From positions 266,954 to 330,953 of the forward strand of contig NZ_JACLAF010000002.1 in the NCBI RefSeq assembly GCF_015355625.1: 64,000 bases of DNA, written 5' to 3'. Made by a program: the position numbers and the translations under genes. The notes under the pieces are model-generated. The model was given only the letters and a program-made list of their open reading frames with translations. It was not told the DNA's origin and did no database searches. Origin of the DNA: Tamlana sp. I1 (GTDB lineage: Bacteria > Bacteroidota > Bacteroidia > Flavobacteriales > Flavobacteriaceae). Shown one piece after another: positions 38,421 to 48,900 of this stretch. Positions within the stretch are counted from its first letter, which is position 1. Every line of letters starts with the position of its first letter.

Positions 38421-40075
38421 TATTCTAAAACATACTCTAATGGTTTTCCTATCGCAGCGTTAGGAAAGCTAATGCCTAATAAAGCAGAAATTGTAGGCGC
38501 TATATCAATGATTCTCGTTTTCTCAAGGGTTTCACCATGTTTTATTCCTTTTCCGAAAAATAACAATGGCACATGCGTATCGTAATTTAAACCGCTACCA
38601 TGAGTAGACCCCGTTTTTCCGTATGAAATATAAGCCGGATCGTTAACCAACATCACATCACCCGAACGTTTCTGATTGAATCCTTTTTGCACTAAATCTT
38701 CAATACCTTCGGTGAAATCGGTTGAAATCATTGTAGTTCTGGTATAAGCTTTAGAAACATGAGGATAAGTCATTTGCTCGGCAACAATAGCATTTTCAAC
38801 ATCTTCAAGTTTTAATCCTAAAGCTTTTATTTTAGCTTTATTCAAGAAAATTTGATCGTTGCTTATGTTTTCGACAATTTCAGTAGACCCATAAGTTTTA
38901 ACTAAAAAATCGTTGAATTTTTGTTTTCTCTCATCATTATTCAAATACCCTGAAGGAATTTTATGCGATTCCAAATAAGCAGGCACATCAATTGCACCGT
39001 GATCTGCCGTTAAAAAAACAACATACTCCCCTGCCCCTACTTCCTTATCTAAAACTTTAAAAAAGCGTTCTAAATCTTTATCTAATCGAATATAAGCATC
39101 TTCAACTTCCTTTGAATTCACTCCAAAATTATGACCAATATAATCTGTGCACGAATAACTTACCGTTAATACATCGGTAAAAGCATCTGTTCCTAGCGCT
39201 TCACCTTCAATCGCTGCAATAGCAAAATCGGTAGTTAAATTATTGCCATAAGGTGTTGTTTTCAAAATATTATAATGGCCGTTTTTATCTTGTAACGACT
39301 TTAAATCATAAGGAAATGTTGCGGTTTCTTTTCCTTTAAAACCACCTTCAAAAGCATTTAAATCGGCACCACTTTCAACATAAGAATCAATCTTATAAAA
39401 AGTATCCCATTCCTTTAAATACGATTTGGCTGTTTTACTTTTATTAAATTTTTCAACCCATTTAGGCAGTTCATTCATATAAAACGAACTTGAAATCCAC
39501 ACCCCTTCTTCTTTACCATGAAACCAATAAGCCGCATCGGCAGTATGTCCTGCAGGTAAAATGGCACCACGGTCTTTTACAGAAATACCAATTGTTTTTC
39601 CTTTTTGCTGCGTAAACAATTTATTTTCGTCGGCAAACGTTGTAGTTAACATTCTACTCGGCGACATTTTTCCTGCTTTATCGGCAGTTCCAATAGATTT
39701 TACACTAGCATCATCGGCACAATATACCCTAGACTTCGTTTCTTTTTCATACCAATTGTTACCAATAATACCATGGTATTTTGGCGTAGTTCCCGTGTAA
39801 ATGGAAGCATGCCCTGGTGCGGTGTAAGTTGGTACATAATTAAAATGATTGTTTTTACAGTTAAAACCTTCATTCATCATACGTTTAAAACCACCTTCAC
39901 CATATTTTGAATAAAAACGCGTTAAATAGTCGTATCGCATTTGATCGACTACAATTCCAACTACTAATTTAGGTTGGGTTTTGCTGGTATTTTGATGTGA
40001 TTCAGACTGTTTCTGTGCAGAAGAATTAAAACTAAAAGCACACAAAAAAAGGGTGTAATATATATATTTAAGCAT
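38420..40075 (-). CDS. PafA-like alkaline phosphatase
   Basis: The 551-residue protein has a signal peptide (MLKYIYYTLFLCAFSFNSSAQ) and the alkaline-phosphatase superfamily fold: metal ligand VVDQMRYDYL, nucleophile region PTYTAPGHAS at 82-91 with threonine in place of the E. coli serine, and the C-terminal GSTHGSGLNYDTHVPL. This matches the calcium- and substrate-rich PafA group. It releases phosphate from monoesters in the periplasm. It is coupled to the nuclease by a one-base overlap and preceded by a TATTTTTG promoter element. Confidence 0.9.
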   Translation of the reverse strand: MLKYIYYTLFLCAFSFNSSAQKQSESHQNTSKTQPKLVVGIVVDQMRYDYLTRFYSKYGEGGFKRMMNEGFNCKNNHFNYVPTYTAPGHASIYTGTTPKYHGIIGNNWYEKETKSRVYCADDASVKSIGTADKAGKMSPSRMLTTTFADENKLFTQQKGKTIGISVKDRGAILPAGHTADAAYWFHGKEEGVWISSSFYMNELPKWVEKFNKSKTAKSYLKEWDTFYKIDSYVESGADLNAFEGGFKGKETATFPYDLKSLQDKNGHYNILKTTPYGNNLTTDFAIAAIEGEALGTDAFTDVLTVSYSCTDYIGHNFGVNSKEVEDAYIRLDKDLERFFKVLDKEVGAGEYVVFLTADHGAIDVPAYLESHKIPSGYLNNDERKQKFNDFLVKTYGSTEIVENISNDQIFLNKAKIKALGLKLEDVENAIVAEQMTYPHVSKAYTRTTMISTDFTEGIEDLVQKGFNQKRSGDVMLVNDPAYISYGKTGSTHGSGLNYDTHVPLLFFGKGIKHGETLEKTRIIDIAPTISALLGISFPNAAIGKPLEYVLE

Positions 40076-40092
40076 AATTTGTATATGAACCT

Positions 40093-40100
40093 CAAAAATA
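40093..40100 (-). promoter_or_regulatory. Bacteroidota -7 element upstream of pafA
   Basis: The minus strand reads TATTTTTG, matching TAnnTTTG, 18 bp before the phosphatase start. Confidence 0.45.
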
Positions 40101-40180
40101 CATATTTTAAAACATCATAATTTAAAATTAAGGTTAAATACCTCTAAGTTTTTTTTACTTTAGCAGCTACAAAACTGCAT

Positions 40181-40918
40181 ATGAATTACCTGCACAGCAT
40201 AGGAACTTATTTTTTAATGATTGCCGAAATGTTTCGCAAACCAACAAAATGGAGCGTTATGAAGAAGCTAATCTTAAAAGACATAGACGATTTAATTATT
40301 GGATCTTTAGGTATTGTTGCGTTTATAGCCTTTTTTGTTGGTGGCGTTGTTACCATACAAACCGCATTAAATATAGACAACCCATTAATCCCAAAATATC
40401 TTGTAGGTTTTGCTACAAGACAATCAATTTTATTAGAGTTTGCCCCTACATTTCTTTCCATAGTAATGGCTGGAAAAGTAGGATCATTTATAACATCCAG
40501 TATAGGAACCATGCGCGTTACCGAGCAAATTGATGCCCTTGAAGTTATGGGTATAAACTCGATAAACTATTTGGTTTTCCCTAAATTTATTGCCCTGATG
40601 CTTTATCCGTTTTTAATTTGCATTGGTATGTTTTTAGGTATTCTTGGTGGCCTTGTTGCTTGTCTATACGGCGGATTTAGTGCTCCTGAAGATTATATTA
40701 CGGGAATTCAATTGGATTTTGACCCTTTTCATATCACATACGCCTTTATTAAAACGGGGGTTTTCGCTTTTCTATTAGCAACTATTCCGTCTTACCACGG
40801 TTATTATATGACAGGTGGCGCACTTGAGGTTGGAAAAGCAAGTACCACATCCTTTGTTTGGACTAGTGTGTTTATCATTCTTTTAAATTATTTACTAACC
40901 CAAATGTTATTAAGCTAA
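40181..40918 (+). CDS. mlaE: MlaE-family ABC transporter permease
   Basis: The 245-residue protein has five or six membrane segments and the family motif EQIDALEVMGINSINYLVFP. MlaE/YrbE permeases take part in moving phospholipids between the two membranes. It shares one base (TAATG) with mlaF. No MlaD-like substrate-binding gene follows in the window, so the complex would need one from elsewhere. Confidence 0.88.
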   Translation: MNYLHSIGTYFLMIAEMFRKPTKWSVMKKLILKDIDDLIIGSLGIVAFIAFFVGGVVTIQTALNIDNPLIPKYLVGFATRQSILLEFAPTFLSIVMAGKVGSFITSSIGTMRVTEQIDALEVMGINSINYLVFPKFIALMLYPFLICIGMFLGILGGLVACLYGGFSAPEDYITGIQLDFDPFHITYAFIKTGVFAFLLATIPSYHGYYMTGGALEVGKASTTSFVWTSVFIILLNYLLTQMLLS

Positions 40919-41685
40919 TGATTGAAGTTAAAGATTTACACAAATCGTTTGGAGACAGTGAAATTCTAAAAGGGATAACAACGTCTTTTGAACAAGGCAA
41001 AACAAACTTAATAATTGGGCAAAGTGGTTCTGGTAAAACAGTTTTTTTGAAATGCTTATTGGGGTTATTTGATTATGAAGGTGGTTCAATTTCATACAAT
41101 GGAAAAATATTTTCACGCTTAAGTGAAGATGAAAAACGAAACATACGTGCCGAAATAGGTATGGTTTTTCAAGGCAGTGCCTTATTCGACTCTATGACTA
41201 TTGAAGAAAACGTGATGTTTCCCTTACGCATGTTTACCAAACTTAACAAAAACGACATGCGAGAACGCGCCGACCTTGCTTTAAAACGCGTAAACTTAGA
41301 TACTGCACACAATAAAATGCCAAGCGAAGCTTCTGGCGGAATGCAAAAACGTGTGGCTATTGCTCGCGCCATTGTAAACAGGCCGAAGTACTTATTTTGT
41401 GACGAACCCAATTCGGGCTTAGACCCAAAAACCTCGATTGTTATTGATAATCTCATTAAAGAAATTACTGAAGAATATAAAATAACTACTGTTATCAATT
41501 CCCATGACATGAACTCTGTGATGGAAATTGGTGAAAAAATTGTGTTTTTAAAAGACGGCCTAAAAGCTTGGGAAGGTTCCAACAAAACTATTTTTAGAAC
41601 CGATAATGAAGTCGTAACCGATTTCGTTTACTCTTCAAACCTCTTTAAAAAGGTTCGTAAAATGTATTTGGAAGAAAATAGTTAA
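40918..41685 (+). CDS. mlaF: MlaF-like ABC transporter ATPase
   Basis: The 255-residue ATPase has Walker A (GQSGSGKT), the Q-loop (MVFQGSALFDSMT), the signature EASGGMQKR, and Walker B YLFCDEPNSGLD. The EASGGMQKR variant is characteristic of the Mla group. It is coupled to MlaE by one shared base and would power phospholipid movement. Confidence 0.9.
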   Translation: MIEVKDLHKSFGDSEILKGITTSFEQGKTNLIIGQSGSGKTVFLKCLLGLFDYEGGSISYNGKIFSRLSEDEKRNIRAEIGMVFQGSALFDSMTIEENVMFPLRMFTKLNKNDMRERADLALKRVNLDTAHNKMPSEASGGMQKRVAIARAIVNRPKYLFCDEPNSGLDPKTSIVIDNLIKEITEEYKITTVINSHDMNSVMEIGEKIVFLKDGLKAWEGSNKTIFRTDNEVVTDFVYSSNLFKKVRKMYLEENS

Positions 41686-41758
41686 CCCGTTATACAAAAC
41701 TGGGTAATTTTATTTTAGTTACAGTTTATCCATTATCGATTTCTAACTTTTTAAACAC

Positions 41759-41785
41759 TTAAACAAAGAACTTGTGTTTGTTTAA
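41759..41785. other. Inverted repeat downstream of mlaF
   Basis: TTAAACAAA (41759-41767) and TTTGTTTAA (41777-41785) are perfect 9-bp complements about a 9-nt loop. There is no T-run, so it is not a clear terminator. It could be an operator for the convergent side or a remnant. Confidence 0.35.
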
Positions 41786-41904
41786 ATGAACACGTCTCTG
41801 CTTTAAACCAAAAGCTATAAACCCCAGCTATAGTATTAAAATTAACGCCAATTTAGGAAGCTTCAGGAATATATTTATAAAAAATAGGGGGTGTTTATTC
41901 TACA

Positions 41905-41942
41905 AAAAAAGGCTCTGCTATATCGTATAGCAGAGCCTTTTC
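41905..41942. terminator. Strong bidirectional terminator between mlaF and DUF389 genes
   Basis: AAAAGGCTCTGCTATA pairs with TATAGCAGAGCCTTTT around the loop TCG, a nearly perfect 16-bp stem. Convergent genes flank it. Confidence 0.85.
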
Positions 41943-41970
41943 AATTTGAAATATAACTGTAAATAAGTTT

Positions 41971-43440
41971 TTAATTCATTTTACGAACCACTAAAGTATC
42001 TAAACTCAACTTTAGTTTTAACCATTTTTCTAGTTTGGTTTTATCTTTCACACGATCAGCTTCCTTATAACCAGATTTCCATTTTACAGAAAACACAGGC
42101 ATGGTGTCTTTCTTTTTAAAATTAGTGTTAATTACATTGGCATAAGAGAATTGCTCGATGTTCTCGTAATTAATCTTCAGTTCTTCGGTTAAGCCATCAA
42201 ATGCCAAATAGCTACTTTCAAGCTTTGTAAATCGTTTAAGTTTATCTTCTAAATAATGGATTTTATCAGTTTGCGATAAAATATCCAAAGAATCACGGGT
42301 ACGTAATTCTTCCATGTATTTAAAATTATCTAGATTTTTGGATCTGTTTTGATTGAAGTTCAATTTCGTTTTAGACAAGGCTCTATAATCCTTCATGTTA
42401 TTTCGTAAAATAGCAATGGTTGTTTCTGGTATTTCATCTAAACCAAAAGTATTTAGCTCGATAAACGAATTTTCATCATCAATATAAGTATATGAAGCAT
42501 TATTTTTAATGTACTCACCATGTGGTAAATCAGATAATTCTTCTTTAATAAACATACTAGCATCACGTTTAAAATTGCTTTCTTTTAAAACATTTAAAAA
42601 CGTCCAAACCGCAGGAACCATAACCACTACAGCCAACAACATGGCCATTCTAGAAATAAATAAACGGCGTTTTGAATTGGCATATTTAATCATTGGAAAC
42701 CTTAAAAGTTTCAATACTAAAAATGTAGCCAATGCAATAAAAATGGTGTTAATTGTAAATAAATACATGGCTCCTCCAAAGTAAACAAAGTTGCCCTTAG
42801 CTAAGCCATAACCTGCCGTACAAAGCGGTGGCATTAAAGCTGTTGCAATCGCTACACCAAATATAACAGAAGCAATAGTTCCTTTTTTTGTTCGTGCAAT
42901 AATCAAAGCTAAACCACCAAAAAATGCAATTAAAACATCGCGAATATCGGGTCTTACACGACCTAAAAGTTCCGAGGTATCTTCACTTAATGGAAACAAC
43001 CAAAAGAATAAAAAAGCCGTTAACAAACTAAGCACAATCATGGTAGCTAGGTTTATTAATGATTTTTTAAGGGTATCGATATCGTTAATAGCAAGCGACA
43101 TTCCCATGCCTAAAATCGGCCCCATTAGAGGAGAAATTAACATGGCTCCAATAACAACAGCTGTTGAATTGGCGTTAAGCCCTATAGATGCCACAAATAT
43201 AGAACAGACCAAAATCCATGCTGTAGCGCCTTTAAATGGAATATCTGCCTTTATCGCTAAAAGCGTTGCTTCCCGATCGGTATCATCTCTAAAATCTAAT
43301 AATTCTCTTAAAAAGATTTTTATACTGGCTAAAAGACCTTGTGCATCTTTTTTAACAGCTTCTTTAGATTCTTCAACGTTCTTTTCTTTTTCGGCTTCAA
43401 TTTCCTCGTCCGAAAAGTTGAATTTATTTTCTTCGCTCAT
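41971..43440 (-). CDS. DUF389 / TIGR00341-type membrane protein
   Basis: The 489-residue protein has six hydrophobic segments in the first two thirds with the family motif VVIGAMLISPLMGPILGMG and GVAIATALMPPLCTAGYGLA. The C-terminal third is soluble and charged. The family is widespread, resides in the inner membrane, and its transport role is not defined. It lies eight bp after manC on the same strand, and its transcription probably continues from manC. Confidence 0.85.
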   Translation of the reverse strand: MSEENKFNFSDEEIEAEKEKNVEESKEAVKKDAQGLLASIKIFLRELLDFRDDTDREATLLAIKADIPFKGATAWILVCSIFVASIGLNANSTAVVIGAMLISPLMGPILGMGMSLAINDIDTLKKSLINLATMIVLSLLTAFLFFWLFPLSEDTSELLGRVRPDIRDVLIAFFGGLALIIARTKKGTIASVIFGVAIATALMPPLCTAGYGLAKGNFVYFGGAMYLFTINTIFIALATFLVLKLLRFPMIKYANSKRRLFISRMAMLLAVVVMVPAVWTFLNVLKESNFKRDASMFIKEELSDLPHGEYIKNNASYTYIDDENSFIELNTFGLDEIPETTIAILRNNMKDYRALSKTKLNFNQNRSKNLDNFKYMEELRTRDSLDILSQTDKIHYLEDKLKRFTKLESSYLAFDGLTEELKINYENIEQFSYANVINTNFKKKDTMPVFSVKWKSGYKEADRVKDKTKLEKWLKLKLSLDTLVVRKMN

Positions 43441-43448
43441 CTCTTTGG

Positions 43449-44528
43449 TTATCCGTAATGTTCTCCAAATTTATTTTTAACATTTTGGAGCACTTTTTTA
43501 ATATCCTGCTCCTTAGACTTAGGAAAGATAAGTAAAACTTCCTCTTTATCCACAATAATATAATCGTTCAGTCCATCTACAACAACGATTTTATCTTTTT
43601 TAGTACGAATCATATTCCCTGAAGCATCTTCGGGTAAAACTCTCGCATTCACTACGGCGTTGCCATTTTCTGTTTTATCTAACTTGTCGTATAAACTGCC
43701 CCAAGTTCCTAAATCGTTCCAGTCAAATTCGGCAGCAATCACGTAAACATTGGATGATTTTTCCATAATCGCATAATCTACCGAGATATTTTCTGCTTTA
43801 GGGTAAGTTTCCTCAATAAAATCCGCTTCTAAATTGGTATTATAAGCCGATATGCCAGACTCAAATAAAGCGAATAAGTCTGGTTGATTTTTCTTAAAAG
43901 TATCGACTACCGTTTTAACACTCCACATAAAAATCCCTGCATTCCAAAGAAAATTACCTTGAGAAATAAAGCCTTTAGCCGTTTCATAATCTGGTTTTTC
44001 TCTAAACTGATTTACCGATTTTATCGCTTCCGCGGAAGACTTATCGTATTCAATATAACCATAACCTGTATTTGGAAATGTGGGTTGAATACCTAAAGTC
44101 ATTAAGGCATCATTTTTAGAACAAAACTCGAAAGCCTGCTCGACATTTTTTGAAAAGGTTTGTTCATCTTCAATCCAATGATCGCTAGGTGCCACAATCA
44201 TAACAGCATCTGGATTTTCCTTTTGAATTTTTAATGAAGCATACAAAATACATGGAGCCGTATTACGCATAGCGGGTTCTAAAACCACTTGGCGTTGCGT
44301 TACTTCTGGCAATTGCTCTAAGACCAAATCATTGTAACGCGCATTGGTTAAAATGAATATATTTTCTTTAGGAATAAGTTTTGCTAAACGGTGAAATGTT
44401 TTTTGGATTAAAGTATCGCCCGTGCCTAGCATATCGTGAAATTGCTTCGGAAATTCTTCTGTACTTATCGGCCAAAATCGTGATCCTACACCGCCTGCCA
44501 TTAATATGGCGTAATAATTCTTCTTCAT
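43449..44528 (-). CDS. manC: Mannose-1-phosphate guanylyltransferase
   Basis: The 359-residue nucleotidyltransferase begins YAILMAGGVGSRFWPISTEE, with the GGxGxR loop, and contains FPNTGYGYIEYD and FREKPDYETAKGFI. It makes GDP-mannose from mannose-1-phosphate and GTP for surface glycans. The C-terminal phosphomannose isomerase domain of the two-domain form is absent, as is normal for this phylum. It carries a near-copy of the recurrent CGCTTTCGCGGAA motif (44025-44038). Its start lies five bp after the SprT-like gene. Confidence 0.92.
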   Translation of the reverse strand: MKKNYYAILMAGGVGSRFWPISTEEFPKQFHDMLGTGDTLIQKTFHRLAKLIPKENIFILTNARYNDLVLEQLPEVTQRQVVLEPAMRNTAPCILYASLKIQKENPDAVMIVAPSDHWIEDEQTFSKNVEQAFEFCSKNDALMTLGIQPTFPNTGYGYIEYDKSSAEAIKSVNQFREKPDYETAKGFISQGNFLWNAGIFMWSVKTVVDTFKKNQPDLFALFESGISAYNTNLEADFIEETYPKAENISVDYAIMEKSSNVYVIAAEFDWNDLGTWGSLYDKLDKTENGNAVVNARVLPEDASGNMIRTKKDKIVVVDGLNDYIIVDKEEVLLIFPKSKEQDIKKVLQNVKNKFGEHYG

Positions 44529-44533
44529 GTATC

Positions 44534-45130
44534 TTATTTTATAATTTCTACTTCGGCATTGGGATTAAACAAATACATTCTACCTGTTTTAACCTCAACC
44601 CCTTCATATCGTTTTACGCGTTTATTCCCCATTTTAAAGACTCTTCCGTTATAAATTTTAAAAATGCTTCCCATGGGAACTTCAAAAATATAGGTTTTAT
44701 CGTTAGGTTCATCAAATTGTTTTAATGCTAACGATAAGTTGACATCGGTATCGCTACTCGCTTTTGGGTTTTTAAAATGTTTTGCCAATAATGGTAAAAG
44801 CTCATTTGGAAAAATATCTGGATTTAAAAAGGGCAACATTAAATGCTGAAAGGTGTATTTCCATTCCTTACCATGGGGTTTTATAAACTTACCGTAGGTT
44901 TTAAAAGCTTCAAAGTGAGCGATTTCATGTACCAAAGTAATTAAAAAACGATAGACATTCAAATTTGAATTAATAGTAATTTGATGCCGCCCATTAGGCA
45001 AGCGCATGTAATCGCCATGCCGCGTTTTGCGTTCGCTCTTAATTTTAACCACCAAATGCTCATGCTTTAAAAGCTGTAAAATTTGGGGTAAAGCAGTTTC
45101 TGGAATGTATTTTTGAAGTTGATTTTGCAT
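44534..45130 (-). CDS. SprT-like zinc-metalloprotease domain protein
   Basis: From the ATG at 45130 (MQNQLQKYIPETALPQILQL) the protein has 198 residues. An ATG at 45265 would add 45 residues without family similarity, so the inner one is preferred. It has the zinc motif VHEIAHFEAF and the later LMLPFLNPDIFP. SprT-like proteins are related to Spartan proteases that clear DNA-protein crosslinks, but bacterial members are not well characterised. It is followed at once by manC. Confidence 0.75.
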   Translation of the reverse strand: MQNQLQKYIPETALPQILQLLKHEHLVVKIKSERKTRHGDYMRLPNGRHQITINSNLNVYRFLITLVHEIAHFEAFKTYGKFIKPHGKEWKYTFQHLMLPFLNPDIFPNELLPLLAKHFKNPKASSDTDVNLSLALKQFDEPNDKTYIFEVPMGSIFKIYNGRVFKMGNKRVKRYEGVEVKTGRMYLFNPNAEVEIIK

Positions 45131-45274
45131 CGAGGCAAAAATAGTAGAATTATATTTAAATGTTGAGTCGGGGAATTGTTTAATTATGAAAAGAGACAGC
45201 GCCTCAAAGTAACAAAGGTTCAAAGTATGTGGCGAGAAAGGGAATCGGGATTTAGTAATTAACATAGCTTAAAG

Positions 45275-45922
45275 CTACTTATCCTCCTCAATAAGCCCCA
45301 ACAAGTCACTCATTTTAGAAAATGTTTTGGTGGCTAGGGTTTCTATTTCATGAGTTGTTCCATATTCTGTATAAGCAAACACATCAAATCCGCCGGCCTT
45401 TGCTGCTTGAACTCCAGACAAACTATCTTCTATAACCAAACATTCTTCTGGGGTAAAGCCCATGGTTTCTACTGCCCATAAAAATACGGCAGGATCTGGC
45501 TTCCATTTCTGTAAAGCGTAACAACTAAAAATTCGGTTTTCAAAAAAAGGTAGTAATCCTGTAACTTCTAAATTTAGACGTATTTTATTTTCCGGACCGC
45601 TTGAAGCTACACAAAAAGGAATATTTAAAGCTTCAATAACCTCTCGAACTCCTTTTATAGGTTGTATTTCTGCTCGAAAAGCTTTGAATGTATTGGTTCT
45701 GTAATCGGCTTCAAAAGTATCAGGAAGTGGTTTTCCTATTAAATCTGAAATTAACGCCATACATGAGTTTAACGACTTTCCTTTTAAATCTATTACCGAT
45801 TGTTCAACAGGCATATTAGCGCCTAGTTTATTAGCCATTGCAACCAATACACCTATAGCAATGGTTTCACTATCAATTAAAACCCCATCACAATCGAAAA
45901 TAACACATTTGTATTTACTCAT
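45275..45922 (-). CDS. HAD-family phosphatase
   Basis: A 215-residue haloacid-dehalogenase hydrolase. Motif I is FDCDGVLIDSE (D10 and D12), motif II is CVASSGPENK, motif III has KWKPDPAVFL and motif IV is CLVIEDSLSGVQAAKAGGF. The all-helical cap resembles beta-phosphoglucomutase and sugar-phosphate phosphatases such as YieH, so a small phosphoester is the likely substrate. It lies four bp after the large T9SS gene. Confidence 0.88.
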   Translation of the reverse strand: MSKYKCVIFDCDGVLIDSETIAIGVLVAMANKLGANMPVEQSVIDLKGKSLNSCMALISDLIGKPLPDTFEADYRTNTFKAFRAEIQPIKGVREVIEALNIPFCVASSGPENKIRLNLEVTGLLPFFENRIFSCYALQKWKPDPAVFLWAVETMGFTPEECLVIEDSLSGVQAAKAGGFDVFAYTEYGTTHEIETLATKTFSKMSDLLGLIEEDK

Positions 45923-45925
45923 AAA

Positions 45926-48900
45926 TTAACGTTTTAATGCAAAATGACCAGAAAAATTATTCGTGCTATTTAATTTAACTGTAAACCAATAATCCGAACT
46001 AGGCATATTCTTGTTTTTACAAGTGCCATCCCACCCCATACTGTTAGCTGAAATTTGCTTTAAAAATGTTCCATGTCTATCATATATTAAAATAATAGCG
46101 TTTGAATAATTAGTTACCCCTTTAATTTGCCAAGTATCATTGATACCATCGCCATTTGGAGTAAAATATTTGGGATAATCTATTACAGTTACTTCTTCAA
46201 AATCTTCTCCACAACCTAGTTTATCCCTCACCGAAACAGCATACACACCTCCGTGTATATTATTAAATCTATGGCTTGATTGATAATTAAAACCATCTAT
46301 AGAATATTCAAAATCTCCATCGCCTGAAACATAAATCTCAATAAAATTATTATCAGACAACTCCTTATATTCAACATTTGTAATAATTGGTAATACCGAA
46401 CGAATTAATTCAAAATCAATTCGATTTTCACAATAAATACCATTCTTGGTTTCGCCAATTGTAAGGGAATAAAATCCTGCTGCTTCTAAATTAGCTTCAA
46501 AAATATTAGAAATAATAGTTCCATCTTGATATTCCCATATATATGTATCTAAATTCCTTTTAACACTTAGGTTTAAATGAGGTTCTAAATTACATAAGAA
46601 ATAAGTTTCCTCTAAGTTAACAACAGGTAACTCATTCACTATCAAATCAAAACTAGTTTCAGAATAACATAAACTATTCAACTCATTTTCAACTCTAACT
46701 TTTAAGTTTTGTTTCCATGATTGAGTATTTTTAAAAGATAGAGGTAACGGACTAGGTAATATATTTCCACTTGTATCAAAATAACTAATTTTTAAACCGC
46801 TTTGATTTCCTATTAATTCGTTCTCAATATGGGATGTATTAAAATTGGCAAAACCATTCCCCAAATTACATCCATAAAGAGTTTGTGGGGTATTAACTCG
46901 AGGTTGCGACGCTGTATTCAAGAGTAAAAGAGTTTCTGAAAAACAGTTTGTTTGTGGGTTTGTAACTCTAACTGTTATTATTTCTTGATTCGCAATACTA
47001 TTTTTATAGGGGTTAGGTAACGGACTAGATAGCTGTTTTCCAGAATTATCAAAATAAGACACTTCCATGTCTGTTTGACCACCTAAAACTTCTGTTTCAA
47101 TTGTTGACGTATCAAAATATTCTGAAATACCATCGTTATTATCATCGCAACCAATGATTTCATCTAATGAGTTTGCAATTGGTAAAGCACTCACAACTAA
47201 CTTAAAAGTAGTTTCATTAAAACAATTAGTATCGGTATAGACTGCCCTAACCGAAATTTCTTCTTCATTTACCACTAAATTTTCAACAGTTTGTAATGGA
47301 GAAACAATTTTTTGACCGTTTTCATGATAAAATTCAATATCAACATTAGTGTTATTTGCAATTAAACTTGATTTAACTTGTTGTAAATTAAAATTAGAAT
47401 AGCCTTTGGTTTCACTTTCACAAACAATTAAATCTTTAACATGTTCTAGATTTGGTAATGGGTTTATAATTAAATCAAAAGTAGTTTCTGAATAACAACA
47501 AGGAGCATTTTGATGAGCTACTCTTACAGTAATCGTTTCCCTGTCTCTAATTGTATTTGAAAAAGTATTTGTTAATGCCTTGTACTCGTTTCCTGAACCA
47601 TCAATAAAAGTGACTACTTTATTTGACTGAGCTTTTAAAACTTGTTGTTTAATTGTTGAAAGATTAAATGATGAAGATATACCGGAACCATAAGCATCTT
47701 CACAAGCATAGACATCATTAATCCCATAGGCTGTCGGCGGCTCTTTTACATCGATAGTCTCTTTTAAAACCTCGACACTTCCGTTTTTACCAGTAACCGT
47801 GGCAGTAATGGTATATGTGCCATCTGCTGAAAAATCATGAAAAGGGGATAAATTCGTCGATGTATTATTTACTCCTGAAGCCACATCACCAAAATTCCAA
47901 ACCACTGAAGCCACGTTTGCTTTATCTTCTATACTAAATTCTTTAAGAAACTCTGAACAAACATTTGAAATATTCATTTCAAAATTGTTGGTTACATGTT
48001 TAACGTTTCCTGTAACATTTATGTAGAAATTAGCATTTGGTCTTCCAAAATCTGCTGTAGAAACATATTCATTTCCAAAATTAGAACCTCCAGCAACCCA
48101 TGTACAACCTCTTTGCCATGATACGGCATTATCATAAGTGGAACCAGCAATAAAAGCTACACCATCTCCATAAACAATTCCTTTATGAACTTCTACTAAA
48201 ATTCTTTCTACATCAGCTGGAATTACAATTGGTGTATCAAAATCTACCTGAACAATTTGCGAACTACGATCTATATTAGGAGAAAGCTGTTGATATTGAC
48301 TACTACCTATCAAATCTGCTTCGGAAAACGAGGCAGGAAATTTATCATCTATTTTATATATATTAAAACTAATCTCTGGCAGCCAACCTGTTTTATTAAT
48401 ACCAACTTGACCAGAATTAATTACAAATTCTTCATTTGAAGATATACCAAAATCATCTAAAGTAAATGCTCTTGCCCAATATATGTATGATGACGAGCAA
48501 GAGTGTATATTTGTTTCTATTATATCATCACAACCGTTATGAGATAACCGGACAGTGTTACCTGAGCTTTTTACAGCCAAAACATCTCCTGTTACATTAA
48601 TATAAAAATTAGCATTAGGAACAGGAATGGTTAATTCTGTTGTCGGTTTTAGGCTGTAATTCTCTAGACATCCCTCGTACCAGGATTCACCTGTATCAGC
48701 TTCTGTTCCTGCAATAAAAACTTGAGCAGATTCAGGATTATAAGAATCTACATGCTTTTGTACTGTCACTAAAATTCTTTCTGTTCCAGCCGGAACAATT
48801 ATTGGTTCATCAAAATCTACTTTTATTACTTCAGGAACACCATCAATAATAGGCGCCTGACCAATACCTCGACGACCAAGTACTGTTCTTGGATATAAGG

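Noticed and set aside
40181..41685. Complete Mla phospholipid transport operon
   Set aside because: Only the permease and ATPase are present; no MlaD-, MlaB- or MlaC-like gene lies beside them.
45131..45265. Forty-five residue N-terminal extension of the SprT-like gene
   Set aside because: The extension has no family similarity, and the ATG at 45130 starts the conserved protein.
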